A DNA stretch of 64,000 bases from an uncultured bacterium (GCA_946622415.1 CAMOPX010000003.1:1-64000); one strand, 5' to 3'. Shown: positions 14,829 to 23,793, numbered from the stretch's first letter. The notes: generated by a model from the letters alone, not told the origin. Numbers and translations: made by a program.

Positions 14829-16352
14829 ATGCAAAGAACCCCTTTTTTCTATGATATTACTTTAAGGGACGGGAATCAGTCCTTAAAAAAACCTTGGAAT
14901 TTAGAAGAAAAATTATTTATTTTTGATAAAATTGCTTCTTTAAAGGTAGATGCTATAGAAATAGGGTTCCCTGCGTCCTCGCAGCTTGATTTTGATTCCT
15001 GCAAGGCTCTTGCTGACAGAGCAAGCGGTGATATTCTGGTATCCGTTCTTGCTCGTGCGCATAAAGGTGATATTGATAAAGCTTTGCTCGCAATTAAAGA
15101 TGCAAAACGAGCAAGACTTCATACATTCATTACGTTTTCACCGTTTCATATGAAAAATGTTTTAAATAAAACACCCGAAGAAGTTGCAAAAACTGCAATT
15201 GATGCTGTTACTTATGCAAAATCCGAAATAGATAAAATGAATAAAAATATTGATATAGAATTTTCCGTTGAACATTTTGGAGATTGCGGAGAAAATATTG
15301 ATTTTGTGGTAAAAACCTTAAAAGAAATTACAAAAGCCGGTGCTACGACAATCAATCTTCCTAATACGGTTGAAAGATATCGCCCCTCGGTATTTATTGA
15401 ATTGGTTAAAAAAGTAAAAGAAGCACTTGATGATAATATAATTATTTCCGTTCACAACCACAACGATTTAGGCATGGCAACTGCCACTACGGTAGAAAGC
15501 TTTTTTGCAGGTGCGACACAACTTGAATGCTGTTTGAACGGATTGGGAGAAAGAGCGGGTAACACTGATTTTAATCAGGTTGCCGTTGCTTTATATAATA
15601 ACAAGGTTGATTTAAAAATAGATTTAGAAAAAATATATGAAACAGCGCTTACGATTTCGCAAATGAGTCGTATTAAAATTTATGAAAAAGCACCTTTAAT
15701 AGGTCCTGAAGCGCTTGCTCACCGTTCGGGAATTCACCAAGACGGCGCAATTAAAACAAAAGATATGGACTTTGGTGCATATAGACCCATCAACCCTGCA
15801 TTAATCGGAAGATACGATGATGAAAAAATCGGCTTTACTTCTCAAAGCGGAAAAACCGCAATCTACGATATTATAAAAGCTCTTAAATACCCGATAACAA
15901 TAAAAGAATCTATTTATCTTACCCCTTATGCCAAAAAATTGGCAGAATCAAAAGGAGAATTATCCGAAAACGAAATTTTAGACTTATACTTTAATAAAAT
16001 CTGCAACATTGAAGGGGTATTTGAATTTATTTCGTTTAAACCTATTGAAAAAGGTATTTTTGATTTATTTTTCACTTATAAAGGTGAAAGAAAACAAATA
16101 ATAGGTAAAGGTAACGGTCCTATTGATGCTTGCATCAACGGTTTAAACAAGCTCGGCTTTAACGATGTAAAGCTGTCTTATTATAAACAATACTCTCTCG
16201 ATAGTGATAAGGCAGGTTCAGGAGCTAATGCTATGAGCGAAATATCAATGACTGACGAAAAAGGCAATGAAGTAATAGGCAGAGCAATTGATACATCAAT
16301 AGTTCATGCGAACGTAAAAGCTATCTTTAATGCGTTGAATCAGTTGTATTAA
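14829..16352 (+). CDS. leuA: 2-isopropylmalate synthase-type enzyme
   Basis: A 507-aa protein in the usual LeuA range. The TIM barrel begins D-I-T-L-R-D-G-N-Q-S. The metal-binding motif is H-N-H-N-D-L-G, followed by the flexible G-A-x-Q-x-E-C-C-x-N-G-L-G-E-R-A-G-N signature. L-P-N-T-V-E-R-Y-R-P (about 180-190) favours isopropylmalate over citramalate synthase. The C-terminal 130 residues form the regulatory dimer domain, so leucine feedback is expected. It condenses acetyl-CoA with 2-oxoisovalerate, the first committed leucine step. No leuBCD genes are near. Its end overlaps the convergent thioredoxin gene by four bases. Confidence 0.85.
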   Translation: MQRTPFFYDITLRDGNQSLKKPWNLEEKLFIFDKIASLKVDAIEIGFPASSQLDFDSCKALADRASGDILVSVLARAHKGDIDKALLAIKDAKRARLHTFITFSPFHMKNVLNKTPEEVAKTAIDAVTYAKSEIDKMNKNIDIEFSVEHFGDCGENIDFVVKTLKEITKAGATTINLPNTVERYRPSVFIELVKKVKEALDDNIIISVHNHNDLGMATATTVESFFAGATQLECCLNGLGERAGNTDFNQVAVALYNNKVDLKIDLEKIYETALTISQMSRIKIYEKAPLIGPEALAHRSGIHQDGAIKTKDMDFGAYRPINPALIGRYDDEKIGFTSQSGKTAIYDIIKALKYPITIKESIYLTPYAKKLAESKGELSENEILDLYFNKICNIEGVFEFISFKPIEKGIFDLFFTYKGERKQIIGKGNGPIDACINGLNKLGFNDVKLSYYKQYSLDSDKAGSGANAMSEISMTDEKGNEVIGRAIDTSIVHANVKAIFNALNQLY

Positions 16353-16675
16353 TTAATATGTTTTTTGATATTAGAAACGATGGCGCTTTTTGGGATTGAA
16401 CCTACCATAAATTCTTTTGCTTCTTTTTCTTTTACGATAATCAAAGTAGGAAAAGAAGAAACCCCGTATTCTTTCACGAGTTCTATATTTTCGTCCGCAT
16501 TAATTTTGACTATTTTTATTTCATTCAAAAATTCATTCTGTATTTGTTCCAAAACAGGAGTAAGTTTTCGGCATGGACCGCACCATGGTGTTGAAAAATC
16601 AACTAACACAGGAACAGAAGAATCCAAAACCGTTGTTTGAAAACTATCACCATTTATTTCTTGAATTTCTGACAT
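16349..16675 (-). CDS. trxA: Thioredoxin
   Basis: A 108-aa canonical thioredoxin with F-S-T-P-W-C-G-P-C-R active site (about 27-36) and cis-proline in S-S-F-P-T-L-I-I-V. GAGGAG lies before ATG. It reduces protein disulfides in the cytoplasm and would receive electrons from a thioredoxin reductase that is not in the window. It is convergent with leuA and divergent from nth, whose promoter overlaps its own 5' region. Confidence 0.9.
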   Translation of the reverse strand: MSEIQEINGDSFQTTVLDSSVPVLVDFSTPWCGPCRKLTPVLEQIQNEFLNEIKIVKINADENIELVKEYGVSSFPTLIIVKEKEAKEFMVGSIPKSAIVSNIKKHIN

Positions 16676-16698
16676 ATTTTCTCCTCTTGATTTTTATG

Positions 16699-16704
16699 TA
16701 TAAT
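16699..16704 (+). promoter_or_regulatory. -10 box for a leaderless nth transcript
   Basis: A perfect TATAAT ends six bases before ATG 16711, and TTTACC between them has no ribosome-binding character. A longer in-frame extension back to 16573 runs antisense to trxA and is not needed. Confidence 0.5.
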
Positions 16705-16710
16705 TTTACC

Positions 16711-17349
16711 ATGGATATTGATAATATTTATAAAATTTTAAAAAAGCAATTTGATGAAAATAAGCTCAAACATTCTGAGTTTGTGGATTTTATGGAGAAT
16801 CTTAAAAATCCTTATTTAGTGCTTATTTGTTGTATTTTATCTTTAAGAACAAATGATAAAATCACAATAGGTGCTGCAAAAAGAATGCTCGAGCTTGCGG
16901 ATAATCCTTCTAAGATGGCAAATATTGAAGTTAACGAATTGGCGCATGCAATATATCCCGTTGGTTTTTATCAAAATAAAGCGGAGCAGATTGTTGAACT
17001 TTCAAGACTTCTTGTTGAAAAATACAATTCAATTGTACCTTCTAAAATTGATGAATTAACAAAATTTAAAGGAGTCGGAAGAAAAACCGCTAATCTTGTT
17101 TTAACCAAAGGATATAATATTCCGGCAATTTGTGTTGATGTGCATGTCCATAGGATATGCAATCGTTTGGGTTATGTAAAAACCTTGAAACCTGATGATA
17201 CGGAAATGGAATTGAGGAAAATTCTGCCAAAAAAATATTGGATTGATTTTAATACTTATCTTGTTACTTTAGGGCAGAATATTTGTAAACCTCAAAAACC
17301 CAATTGCGCTGTTTGTCCGATTGAAAAATATTGCAAGAAATTAGTTTGA
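16711..17349 (+). CDS. nth: Endonuclease III, DNA glycosylase/AP lyase
   Basis: A 212-aa protein, the normal length. The helix-hairpin-helix is F-K-G-V-G-R-K-T-A (catalytic Lys in R-K-T) and the catalytic Asp is in C-V-D-V-H-V-H-R. The C-terminal 4Fe-4S loop has spacing C-x6-C-x2-C-x5-C (C-K-P-Q-K-P-N-C ... C ... C). It removes oxidised pyrimidines in base-excision repair. I chose ATG 16711 by family length and the TATAAT box directly upstream. Its 3' end overlaps the ferritin-like gene by nine bases, convergently. Confidence 0.92.
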   Translation: MDIDNIYKILKKQFDENKLKHSEFVDFMENLKNPYLVLICCILSLRTNDKITIGAAKRMLELADNPSKMANIEVNELAHAIYPVGFYQNKAEQIVELSRLLVEKYNSIVPSKIDELTKFKGVGRKTANLVLTKGYNIPAICVDVHVHRICNRLGYVKTLKPDDTEMELRKILPKKYWIDFNTYLVTLGQNICKPQKPNCAVCPIEKYCKKLV

Positions 17350-17832
17350 ACATTCTTCTAAAATCGCATTATCCAACAATTCTATGCTTGTTGGAATAAT
17401 GTTTGAATTTTTGATTCTGAATACCATTTTTCTCAATTTACTCAAAACAAATTCACTTTTTATGATTATATTTTTTAAAAACGACATTACGCCGACATCA
17501 TTCGTTTCTTGTGCGATTTTAAATAATTCTCTTGTTTTTTCTTGAATATATTCTTCATGGGATAAAGAAACCGAAAAGACATCCGAAATATTAATCCAAT
17601 CCGAATCAGGCTCCGTTATTTTTTCAAAAATAAGTTTTTCATCTCTTAAAACAAGATAATCATACATAGTTTGTGCATTATTTAATTTTTCAAGTGCAAT
17701 TTCCTTCATAAATGAGCTGAAGCCTGACATATATATTTCACTGAAATATGTTGACATTGCAAAATATAAATAGGCGCTGTTGAATTCTAAATTTATTCTT
17801 TCGTTAAATTCTTCCTGTAATTTTGTGTCCAT
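17341..17832 (-). CDS. Ferritin-like protein with degenerate ferroxidase site
   Basis: A 163-aa four-helix protein started at ATG 17832, with GAGGAAAATTAAT upstream inside the end of the preceding gene (a longer frame reaches 17868). The start E-E-F-N-E-R-I-N-L-E-F-N-S-A-Y-L-Y and the D-W-I-N-I-S-D-V-F-S segment are ferritin. However, the E-E-x-x-H-A-M metal motif of the canonical ferritin at 35727 reads E-K-L-N-N-A-Q here, and E-Q-V-E-E-E reads I-K-S-E-F-V. Iron oxidation at the di-iron site is therefore doubtful. It is coupled to the superoxide reductase gene upstream (one-base gap), which suggests a linked oxidative-stress or iron-handling role. Confidence 0.75.
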   Translation of the reverse strand: MDTKLQEEFNERINLEFNSAYLYFAMSTYFSEIYMSGFSSFMKEIALEKLNNAQTMYDYLVLRDEKLIFEKITEPDSDWINISDVFSVSLSHEEYIQEKTRELFKIAQETNDVGVMSFLKNIIIKSEFVLSKLRKMVFRIKNSNIIPTSIELLDNAILEECSN

Positions 17833-17833
17833 A

Positions 17834-18223
17834 TTAATTTTCCTCAATGTTTTTTGTTGTGCAAACATTGTGGATATTGCAATAAACTCTTATGTAGTAT
17901 CCTTCCCTGCAGTCACATTTGAGTATTAATTCGGGTTTTTCGCCGATTGAAAAATATTTTCTTTTTACATATTTATTGTCTAAAGAAATTGCTTCTATAA
18001 ATTCAATCCTATGTTTTTCCGTCATTTCATGATTAAAATATATTTTTCTTTCTTTATCGCTTATTTTTTCAATATGAGCGTAATGAGGGTCTTCTTTATT
18101 TACTTCTTTATCTTTTAAATGTTCCATTTCTTCATTGCAGCAAACGAGTTTTCCGTATCCCGTTAATGCAATCTGTGCAACATTTTTACAGATATTACAT
18201 CTGAATAAATCCAATTTTTCCAT
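17834..18223 (-). CDS. dfx: Desulfoferrodoxin-type superoxide reductase
   Basis: A 129-aa protein. The N-terminal desulforedoxin domain has C-N-I-C and C-C cysteines (Cys4 iron centre, residues 9-29). The C-terminal domain carries the Fe(His)4Cys site: D-P-H-Y-A-H, M-T-E-K-H-R-I-E-F-I and Y-C-N-I-H. It reduces superoxide to peroxide without making O2, as in anaerobes. It is the first gene of a coupled pair with the ferritin-like protein. AAAGGAGGAAATAAA lies before ATG. Confidence 0.88.
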   Translation of the reverse strand: MEKLDLFRCNICKNVAQIALTGYGKLVCCNEEMEHLKDKEVNKEDPHYAHIEKISDKERKIYFNHEMTEKHRIEFIEAISLDNKYVKRKYFSIGEKPELILKCDCREGYYIRVYCNIHNVCTTKNIEEN

Positions 18224-18354
18224 TTTATTTCCTCCTTTTTAATAGATTTTTGCACAGTGTATTTTTGTGGGAAATAAGACGGGTCGGCTAATTTTAAAGA
18301 AAGAATATTACAAAATATTTTTATATGTTTTTATTTATATTCTATTTTATATTT

Positions 18355-18406
18355 GTTCATTTCTTTCTTTTCGCTCAAACGCCGCAAGGAAAAGAAAGAA
18401 ATGAAC
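18355..18406. repeat. Long perfect inverted repeat
   Basis: Perfect 17-bp arms (18355-18371 and 18390-18406, composition GTTCATTTCTTTCTTTT) surround an 18-base loop rich in CGC. It sits in the 468-base gap between the superoxide reductase and queA. The regular pyrimidine/purine arms and compact size look like a dispersed palindromic repeat rather than a terminator, because no U-run follows on either strand. Confidence 0.6.
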
Positions 18407-18487
18407 CAAAGAAAGAAAACTCGGCTTGGGTATAAAATTATCGTAATTAGATTTAATCAAAAGAAGAAAATTTAAAAATCCAAAATA

Positions 18488-18576
18488 ACAAAAACCCTCT
18501 TTTAATAAGAGGGCTGAAAATCGTTTTTACTTGATTCTCGTGTAGAAAAGGTTAGTGTGTAGTTAGTGTGTTATAT
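18488..18576 (-). ncRNA. Candidate small RNA with intrinsic terminator
   Basis: On the minus strand a TATACT box (18588-18583) is followed by about 90 bases without a reading frame, ending in CCCTCTT / AAGAGGG (18495-18513) with TTTTTGTTATTTT after it. Near the 5' end the decamer complement of GTTAGTGTGT is repeated with an 11-base period (18551-18560, 18562-18571). The terminator points leftward, where no annotated gene ends, so it needs a transcript of its own. No RNA family is recognised. Confidence 0.4.
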
Positions 18577-18691
18577 ATAAAAAGTATAATTTATATATAA
18601 AATTGCCTAACTATATTGTTTTTGTTACAAAAGTTAACATTTATGTTTGTGCTATGATAACAATAATTCCGATAAACAGTTAGGATAAAAA

Positions 18692-19732
18692 ATGAAAACG
18701 TCTGACTTTGATTATCATTTACCAAATGAATTAATTGCGCAAAACCCCTTAGAAAAAAGGGATATGTGCAGAATGCTGCATATAAAAAGAGACAAAAAAC
18801 AATATTTTGATGAACATTTTTTTGATATAGAAAAATATTTAAATAAAGATGATATCTTGGTTCTCAATGATACAAAAGTATATCCCGCAAGAGTTATTGC
18901 AAAACGTAAAACGGGTGCAAATATTGAAGTATTCTTTTTGAATCCTTACGATAATTCTTCCCGATGGGAAGTTTTAATGAAAAATGCAAAACGTGTTCAA
19001 AAGGATGAAATACTCTATGTTTCCGATGAATTTAAAATTAAATATATAGATAAAATTGAAGCGAATAACGAAAATGAAATTCCGCATTATATTGTTGAAG
19101 CTGATTTTTCGGGCGATGATATTTATAAAATATTAAATAAATATGGTTCAATTCCTCTGCCTCCTTATATACAAAGAAAAGCAAACGAAAAAGATAATAA
19201 AAATTATCAAACAGTTTTTGCAAAAAATTTGGGTTCTGTCGCTTCTCCTACGGCAGGATTACATTTTTCAAAAGAGTTGTTGAAAAAGTTAAAAGATAAA
19301 GGTATAAAAATAGCCTACGTTACATTGAATGTTGGTCTTGGAACATTTATGCCGGTAAAAACGGAAGAAATCGAAAAACACACAATGCATTACGAAGCTT
19401 TTTCTATTCCTCAAGAAACTGAAGAAATTTTTAAAAACAAAAAAGGTTCAGTTGTTGCGGTAGGTACAACAGTTTTAAGGTGCTTAGAAGCGACACATCA
19501 AAAATACGGAAAAGTAGTCGCAAATACCGATAAAACAAATATATTTATTTATCCGCCATACAAAATTAAATCAATAGATAAATTAATAACAAATTTTCAT
19601 CTGCCAAAATCTACTCTTTTAATGCTTGTGAGTGCATTTGCGGATAGAGATTTTATCCTTGATACTTATAAACACGCAGTCGATGAAAAATACAGATTTT
19701 TCAGTTACGGTGATTGTATGTTTATTGAATAA
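18692..19732 (+). CDS. queA: S-adenosylmethionine:tRNA ribosyltransferase-isomerase
   Basis: A 346-aa protein of standard length. The N-terminus M-K-T-S-D-F-D-Y-H-L-P-x-E-L-I-A-Q-x-P is diagnostic, with later F-A-K-N-L-G-S-V-A-S-P-T-A-G-L-H-F (about 175-192), V-G-T-T-V-L-R-C-L-E and N-F-H-L-P-K-S-T-L-L-M-L-V-S-A-F. It converts preQ1 in tRNA to epoxyqueuosine using the ribosyl group of AdoMet. AGGA lies before ATG. It is convergent with 19751-20482. Confidence 0.95.
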   Translation: MKTSDFDYHLPNELIAQNPLEKRDMCRMLHIKRDKKQYFDEHFFDIEKYLNKDDILVLNDTKVYPARVIAKRKTGANIEVFFLNPYDNSSRWEVLMKNAKRVQKDEILYVSDEFKIKYIDKIEANNENEIPHYIVEADFSGDDIYKILNKYGSIPLPPYIQRKANEKDNKNYQTVFAKNLGSVASPTAGLHFSKELLKKLKDKGIKIAYVTLNVGLGTFMPVKTEEIEKHTMHYEAFSIPQETEEIFKNKKGSVVAVGTTVLRCLEATHQKYGKVVANTDKTNIFIYPPYKIKSIDKLITNFHLPKSTLLMLVSAFADRDFILDTYKHAVDEKYRFFSYGDCMFIE

Positions 19733-19750
19733 ATATGTAAAAAAGAATAG

Positions 19751-20482
19751 CTATCTTAATTTTAAAAATGCTTCTATTTTTGCTTTTGCGCTGTTAGAAG
19801 GTATAGAATCAATATCTATAAATAATCCGTTATATTTATTTGCAAGTTCTTTTGCGATTAATGTTTTAGAACAAAATGCCTGAGTAAAAAATACTGTTGG
19901 CAAATCTTTATCAACATATGTTTCTATTCTATAATCAGCGGGGTATTTTGCTTCTACTGCTCTTGTCCAGCCAAAAACCTCGGTGCCTTCGGGAAATAAA
20001 TCTAAGATACTTAAATCATTAGGCGGAACACCCCAAAAACCGAACTTTGCTTTTGTTGGTTTCAAATACGAATAGTCTTTTTCTTCCGTAATATTTTTTG
20101 TAATTAATTCTATTTTCTTTTTTAAAGGCAGATTGCTTTTGCATATCGGAAGTTTTAATTGTGTAATATCCGGACATTCTTCTTCAAATATGCTTTGAAC
20201 AACTTCAAAACCTTTTTCTTTTAATATTTCAGATACGAAATATCCGCTGTCACATTTATCTTTTCCTATTGGTGCCAGTATTTTTACTAATTTATCTTTT
20301 AAGAAAAACGCATTATTTATGATATTTTTTATAATTATGCAATAGTTATCGGGTGCGATTTTTAAATCCGGATAGCCGAAATTTATGTCTAAATCAATAA
20401 ATTCACAATCAGGATATTCAACTTTTGTTTGTCTGATGACCTCAGGCCTAGGATAGCCCCAAAAACCGATTAACTTTTTCAT
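19751..20482 (-). CDS. Unknown protein with duplicated F-W-G motif
   Basis: A 243-aa protein not recognised. It begins K-K-L-I-G-F-W-G-Y-P-R-P and repeats this as K-F-G-F-W-G-V-P-P near residue 145, so it may contain two halves each starting with a similar strand-turn. It has scattered cysteines (Y-P-D-C, C-D-S-G, E-E-C-P, C-K-S, F-C-S-K), no signal peptide and no membrane helix. A TATAAT box lies six bases before its ATG. The alternation of short strands and helices suggests an alpha/beta ligand-binding fold, but no function is claimed. Confidence 0.55.
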   Translation of the reverse strand: MKKLIGFWGYPRPEVIRQTKVEYPDCEFIDLDINFGYPDLKIAPDNYCIIIKNIINNAFFLKDKLVKILAPIGKDKCDSGYFVSEILKEKGFEVVQSIFEEECPDITQLKLPICKSNLPLKKKIELITKNITEEKDYSYLKPTKAKFGFWGVPPNDLSILDLFPEGTEVFGWTRAVEAKYPADYRIETYVDKDLPTVFFTQAFCSKTLIAKELANKYNGLFIDIDSIPSNSAKAKIEAFLKLR

Positions 20483-20488
20483 TTTAAA

Positions 20489-20494
20489 ATTATA
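20489..20494 (-). promoter_or_regulatory. -10 box for a leaderless transcript
   Basis: On the minus strand TATAAT ends six bases before ATG 20482, and the spacer TTTAAA has no Shine-Dalgarno. Confidence 0.45.
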
Positions 20495-20521
20495 TTATAA
20501 AAAATGCCATAGAATCAATAT

Positions 20522-22069
20522 CTATTTTGATTCGTGGTATTCTTCTTCCGTATTTACATTCCAGATTTCTTCTCTGATATCTTTTCCTTCAACAATGCTT
20601 TTTGCCGCTAAAAATCCGCTCATCATGGAATGATCCATATTATTATATCTGTGTTGCCCGTTTCTTCCGACACAGTAGAGGTTTTCTATTGAATTTAAGT
20701 AGTTTATTACTTTATCGATATCTTTGTATGAATCAAAATAAGCAGGATAAGCTTTTTCAACGTGTTCTGTATGAAAATCCAAGATATCTTCTTTTTTATT
20801 TATTATATTCATTTTAATTAATTCTCTGCTTACAAAATCAAGCATTTCGTTATCGTTTAAATTCCAAAAATCATCATTTTCTCTGCAAAAATATTCTAAA
20901 CCTATCCATAGGGTATTTTTATAATCTTTGACCATATAAGGCGACCAATTATTAAAAAACTGCATTCTGCCCATTTTAACTTTTGAATCCTGCACATAAA
21001 TCCAGCAATCAGGAATTCTTTGATTCAGAGTTTTTATATTTGTTTTATTTTTTAAATTAATATCCTGAACAAGAATCCCTGCTGTCACAAAATCTCTGTA
21101 GGGTAAGTGATATGCAATTTCTTTTATATCGGCGGGTGCGTCTTTTATCCCTTGAATAAGGTCTTTAATCGGCATTGAAGAAACGACAAAATCTGCTTCT
21201 ATTGTATTTTCTTTTTTATTTAAATCTAAATATGTGATTGTTTTTTTGCTTTCGGGATTTAATCTTATTACTTCGCAGTTATAGAAAATTTTTCCGCCTT
21301 TTTGTTGAATTTTTTCCGCTACTGTTTCCCACAATTGCCCGGGGCCGAGTTTTGGATACATAAATTCTTCAATTAGAGAGGTCTCTGTTTTGTGGTTGAT
21401 AAAAGGGAAGAGCTTAAAAAATACATCTTTTATTATTCCAAAAACAGATAACCCTTTTACTCTCTGTTTTCCCCAATCTGCAGAAATTTCTTTCGGATGT
21501 CTGCCCCAGAGTTTTTCTGTGTAATTTTCAAAAAACATTGAATACAGTTTTTTTCCGAAACGATTTATATAAAAATTTTCAAGAGAATTTTCTTCTTTTT
21601 TGTTAAAAACGGAAAATAAATAACTAACCCCTGCGATTAGGGTTGTTTTAAGTCCAAGATTTTTTATTGTTTCAAATTTCATTCTGATTGGATAATCAAA
21701 AAATTTTTGATTATAAAGAATTCTTGATACCCTGTTTCTTTTGAGCATTACTTTATCTTCTTTTTCGGGGTCAACTTTTCCTTTTGGTAATTCTTTTTGT
21801 TGATTTAATAAAATATCATCAATAGATTGCATATTTTGCATGGGAAGAATATTAAGCCACCATTTTACGATATTTTCATCTTTAGAAAAGAACCTGTGTC
21901 CGCCAATATCCATTCTGTTTCCGTTATGAACTACAGTTCTTGAAATTCCGCCTGTTGTATTAGATTTTTCTAAGATGATTACATTATATTCATCCGACTT
22001 ATCCAAGATTTCATATCCGGTACTTAAACCCGCAGGGCCTGCGCCTATTATTACAACATTTTTTTTCAC
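20522..22069 (-). CDS. FAD-dependent amine-oxidase/UDP-galactopyranose-mutase-like protein
   Basis: A 515-aa flavoprotein. The dinucleotide-binding start V-V-I-I-G-A-G-P-A-G-L-S-T-G-Y-E (residues 4-19) is followed by E-K-S-N-T-T-G-G-I-S-R-T and D-I-G-G-H-R-F-F-S, typical of the protoporphyrinogen-oxidase / UGM-like superfamily used in polysaccharide pathways. Near the C-terminus N-L-Y-C-V-G-R-N-G-Q-H-R-Y-N-N-M-D-H-S closes the FAD site. Its ATG overlaps the stop of the upstream membrane glycosyltransferase by four bases, so the pair probably acts together in surface glycan or lipid-linked sugar metabolism. The substrate is unknown. Confidence 0.8.
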   Translation of the reverse strand: MKKNVVIIGAGPAGLSTGYEILDKSDEYNVIILEKSNTTGGISRTVVHNGNRMDIGGHRFFSKDENIVKWWLNILPMQNMQSIDDILLNQQKELPKGKVDPEKEDKVMLKRNRVSRILYNQKFFDYPIRMKFETIKNLGLKTTLIAGVSYLFSVFNKKEENSLENFYINRFGKKLYSMFFENYTEKLWGRHPKEISADWGKQRVKGLSVFGIIKDVFFKLFPFINHKTETSLIEEFMYPKLGPGQLWETVAEKIQQKGGKIFYNCEVIRLNPESKKTITYLDLNKKENTIEADFVVSSMPIKDLIQGIKDAPADIKEIAYHLPYRDFVTAGILVQDINLKNKTNIKTLNQRIPDCWIYVQDSKVKMGRMQFFNNWSPYMVKDYKNTLWIGLEYFCRENDDFWNLNDNEMLDFVSRELIKMNIINKKEDILDFHTEHVEKAYPAYFDSYKDIDKVINYLNSIENLYCVGRNGQHRYNNMDHSMMSGFLAAKSIVEGKDIREEIWNVNTEEEYHESK

Positions 22070-23787
22070 TTCCGGTTTTCCTTTAATTTTTCTTTTATTT
22101 TATCTTTTAAATCAAAGATTTTGCAAAATATATAAGATGATATTCTGAATAAATCCAGTTTATAGTTTATTGTTTTTGTTTTAACCTCTTTTAGATTTAA
22201 TTTTTCTGCGAGCTCTTTTTTTACTTGTATAATCGTTACTTCATCACTCAAGGGAACACCTTTTTGAATATAGGTTGTATTGTTTGTATAAACTGTTACA
22301 TAGAGGTTTGAATAATTATAATCACCAAAAATGACCGATAAATCGGGACTTCCTGCGATTACATCAGGCAGACCTTTTTGTTTCCAGTGTTTATAAGCTA
22401 AAGCGTTTCCCTCTTTATTTATTTCTTTATGAAATACATAATTTTGATTAGGGTTTTGTTCATTAAAATTATAAAATATATTTTTATTAAAATAAGGTGC
22501 AATGGTAAGCCAAGTACCGTTTATACCTGTGTTAGTGCAATCCTCTTTATACCAATCCGTCATAATTTTGTATTTATCAAGATGATTTTCTTTTATAAAT
22601 TCGGCTTCTTTCTTTCCTTTTGCATAACAAATAAAAACATCCAAAATGCATGATTTAAAATTCCAATACAAATTAGAAAACAAAGAAAAAACTACAAAAA
22701 GCGCAAAGCATTTTTTTATTAATTCGGAATTTTTGTTTTTGGTTTTATTGTTTTTAATATCAAGTGTTATCCAGCAAATAAAAATAATAAAACAAAAAAT
22801 AATTCCCACATGCCACAAGCACGCATATTTTGAAGCGCAGATTGCAAACGGAATATATGGAATCAAAAAAGTCTTAAATAATTTTTTATTTGATGTATAA
22901 AAATATATAAAATACCAAACAATTACCCCGATAAATAACCCTAATAAGAAATCATCAGCAAAATAGGGTTGTTTGTATAGTTCGCTAAAAACACTCGATA
23001 TAAAGCAATTTGCGGGAATTATTATAAAAGAATACAGTAATCTCATATATATATTGCTTTTGTATTCCATATTCATCGCAAAAGCGCTGCTATCAGGGAT
23101 TAACAGAATTATTAACGAAGCATAAAAAATGAATAATAAAAAATATGCTCCCGCAGTTTTTTTGTTAAAGGTTTTATTTTCAATATTTTCAATAAACCAA
23201 CACAGTGCTAATCCCGATGAAATTATAAAAGTAAAAGGGTGTATAGTTGCAAGAAACATTAAACAGAATGAATATAAAAAAGGATGTTTGTTTTTTGTTT
23301 TATAAAAAATTGCAAGTAAACAAAATGCAAGCATAACAAGACAATACGGTCTTGATATTATTGTATATTGATAAAATAAAAAATAAGAAAAAGGTAATAT
23401 AAGCCTTATTATTCTATAAAAAGGTGCTTTTAATACAATTAAACAAACCCCCGCATAAGAAAAAACGCAAGCTATTGTTTTAATTGTTGCTTCGTACGGA
23501 AAATTGTTTTTTGCAAATACAGAAAGCATTAAATGCCAAAATGGCGGATGTCCTTCAAAATGCGGAATATAGAATATTATATCTTTTATGCTTGCGCATT
23601 TTGCTATTTGCCAGGCTTGGGCTTCATCAAACCAAGGTTCATGGAAATATCCGAAAAAACAAACCAATAAAGGAAACGCCAAAAGCACTATGATTTCAGG
23701 TGTTTTGCTTTTTATTTTTTCAAAATTTTTTGCAAAATTTATAAATTTATCGGAAAAATTCAATAATAGATTACTCAGCTTTAGCAT
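22066..23787 (-). CDS. GT-C type membrane glycosyltransferase
   Basis: A 573-aa protein with roughly ten hydrophobic segments in the first 400 residues and a soluble C-terminal part. The first loop carries E-P-W-F-D-E-A-Q-A-W, the acidic D-E pair typical of family-39-like (PMT / ArnT-type) GT-C enzymes, and then H-F-E-G-H-P-P-F-W-H. It would transfer a sugar from a polyprenyl phosphate carrier at the outer face of the inner membrane. It is the first gene of a coupled pair with the flavoprotein (ATGA overlap). TATACT ends six bases before ATG. Confidence 0.75.
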   Translation of the reverse strand: MLKLSNLLLNFSDKFINFAKNFEKIKSKTPEIIVLLAFPLLVCFFGYFHEPWFDEAQAWQIAKCASIKDIIFYIPHFEGHPPFWHLMLSVFAKNNFPYEATIKTIACVFSYAGVCLIVLKAPFYRIIRLILPFSYFLFYQYTIISRPYCLVMLAFCLLAIFYKTKNKHPFLYSFCLMFLATIHPFTFIISSGLALCWFIENIENKTFNKKTAGAYFLLFIFYASLIILLIPDSSAFAMNMEYKSNIYMRLLYSFIIIPANCFISSVFSELYKQPYFADDFLLGLFIGVIVWYFIYFYTSNKKLFKTFLIPYIPFAICASKYACLWHVGIIFCFIIFICWITLDIKNNKTKNKNSELIKKCFALFVVFSLFSNLYWNFKSCILDVFICYAKGKKEAEFIKENHLDKYKIMTDWYKEDCTNTGINGTWLTIAPYFNKNIFYNFNEQNPNQNYVFHKEINKEGNALAYKHWKQKGLPDVIAGSPDLSVIFGDYNYSNLYVTVYTNNTTYIQKGVPLSDEVTIIQVKKELAEKLNLKEVKTKTINYKLDLFRISSYIFCKIFDLKDKIKEKLKENRK

Positions 23788-23793
23788 AATTTA

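Noticed and set aside
16573-16710. N-terminal extension of nth
   Set aside because: It is antisense to trxA, contains the TATAAT box and exceeds the family length; ATG 16711 fits better.
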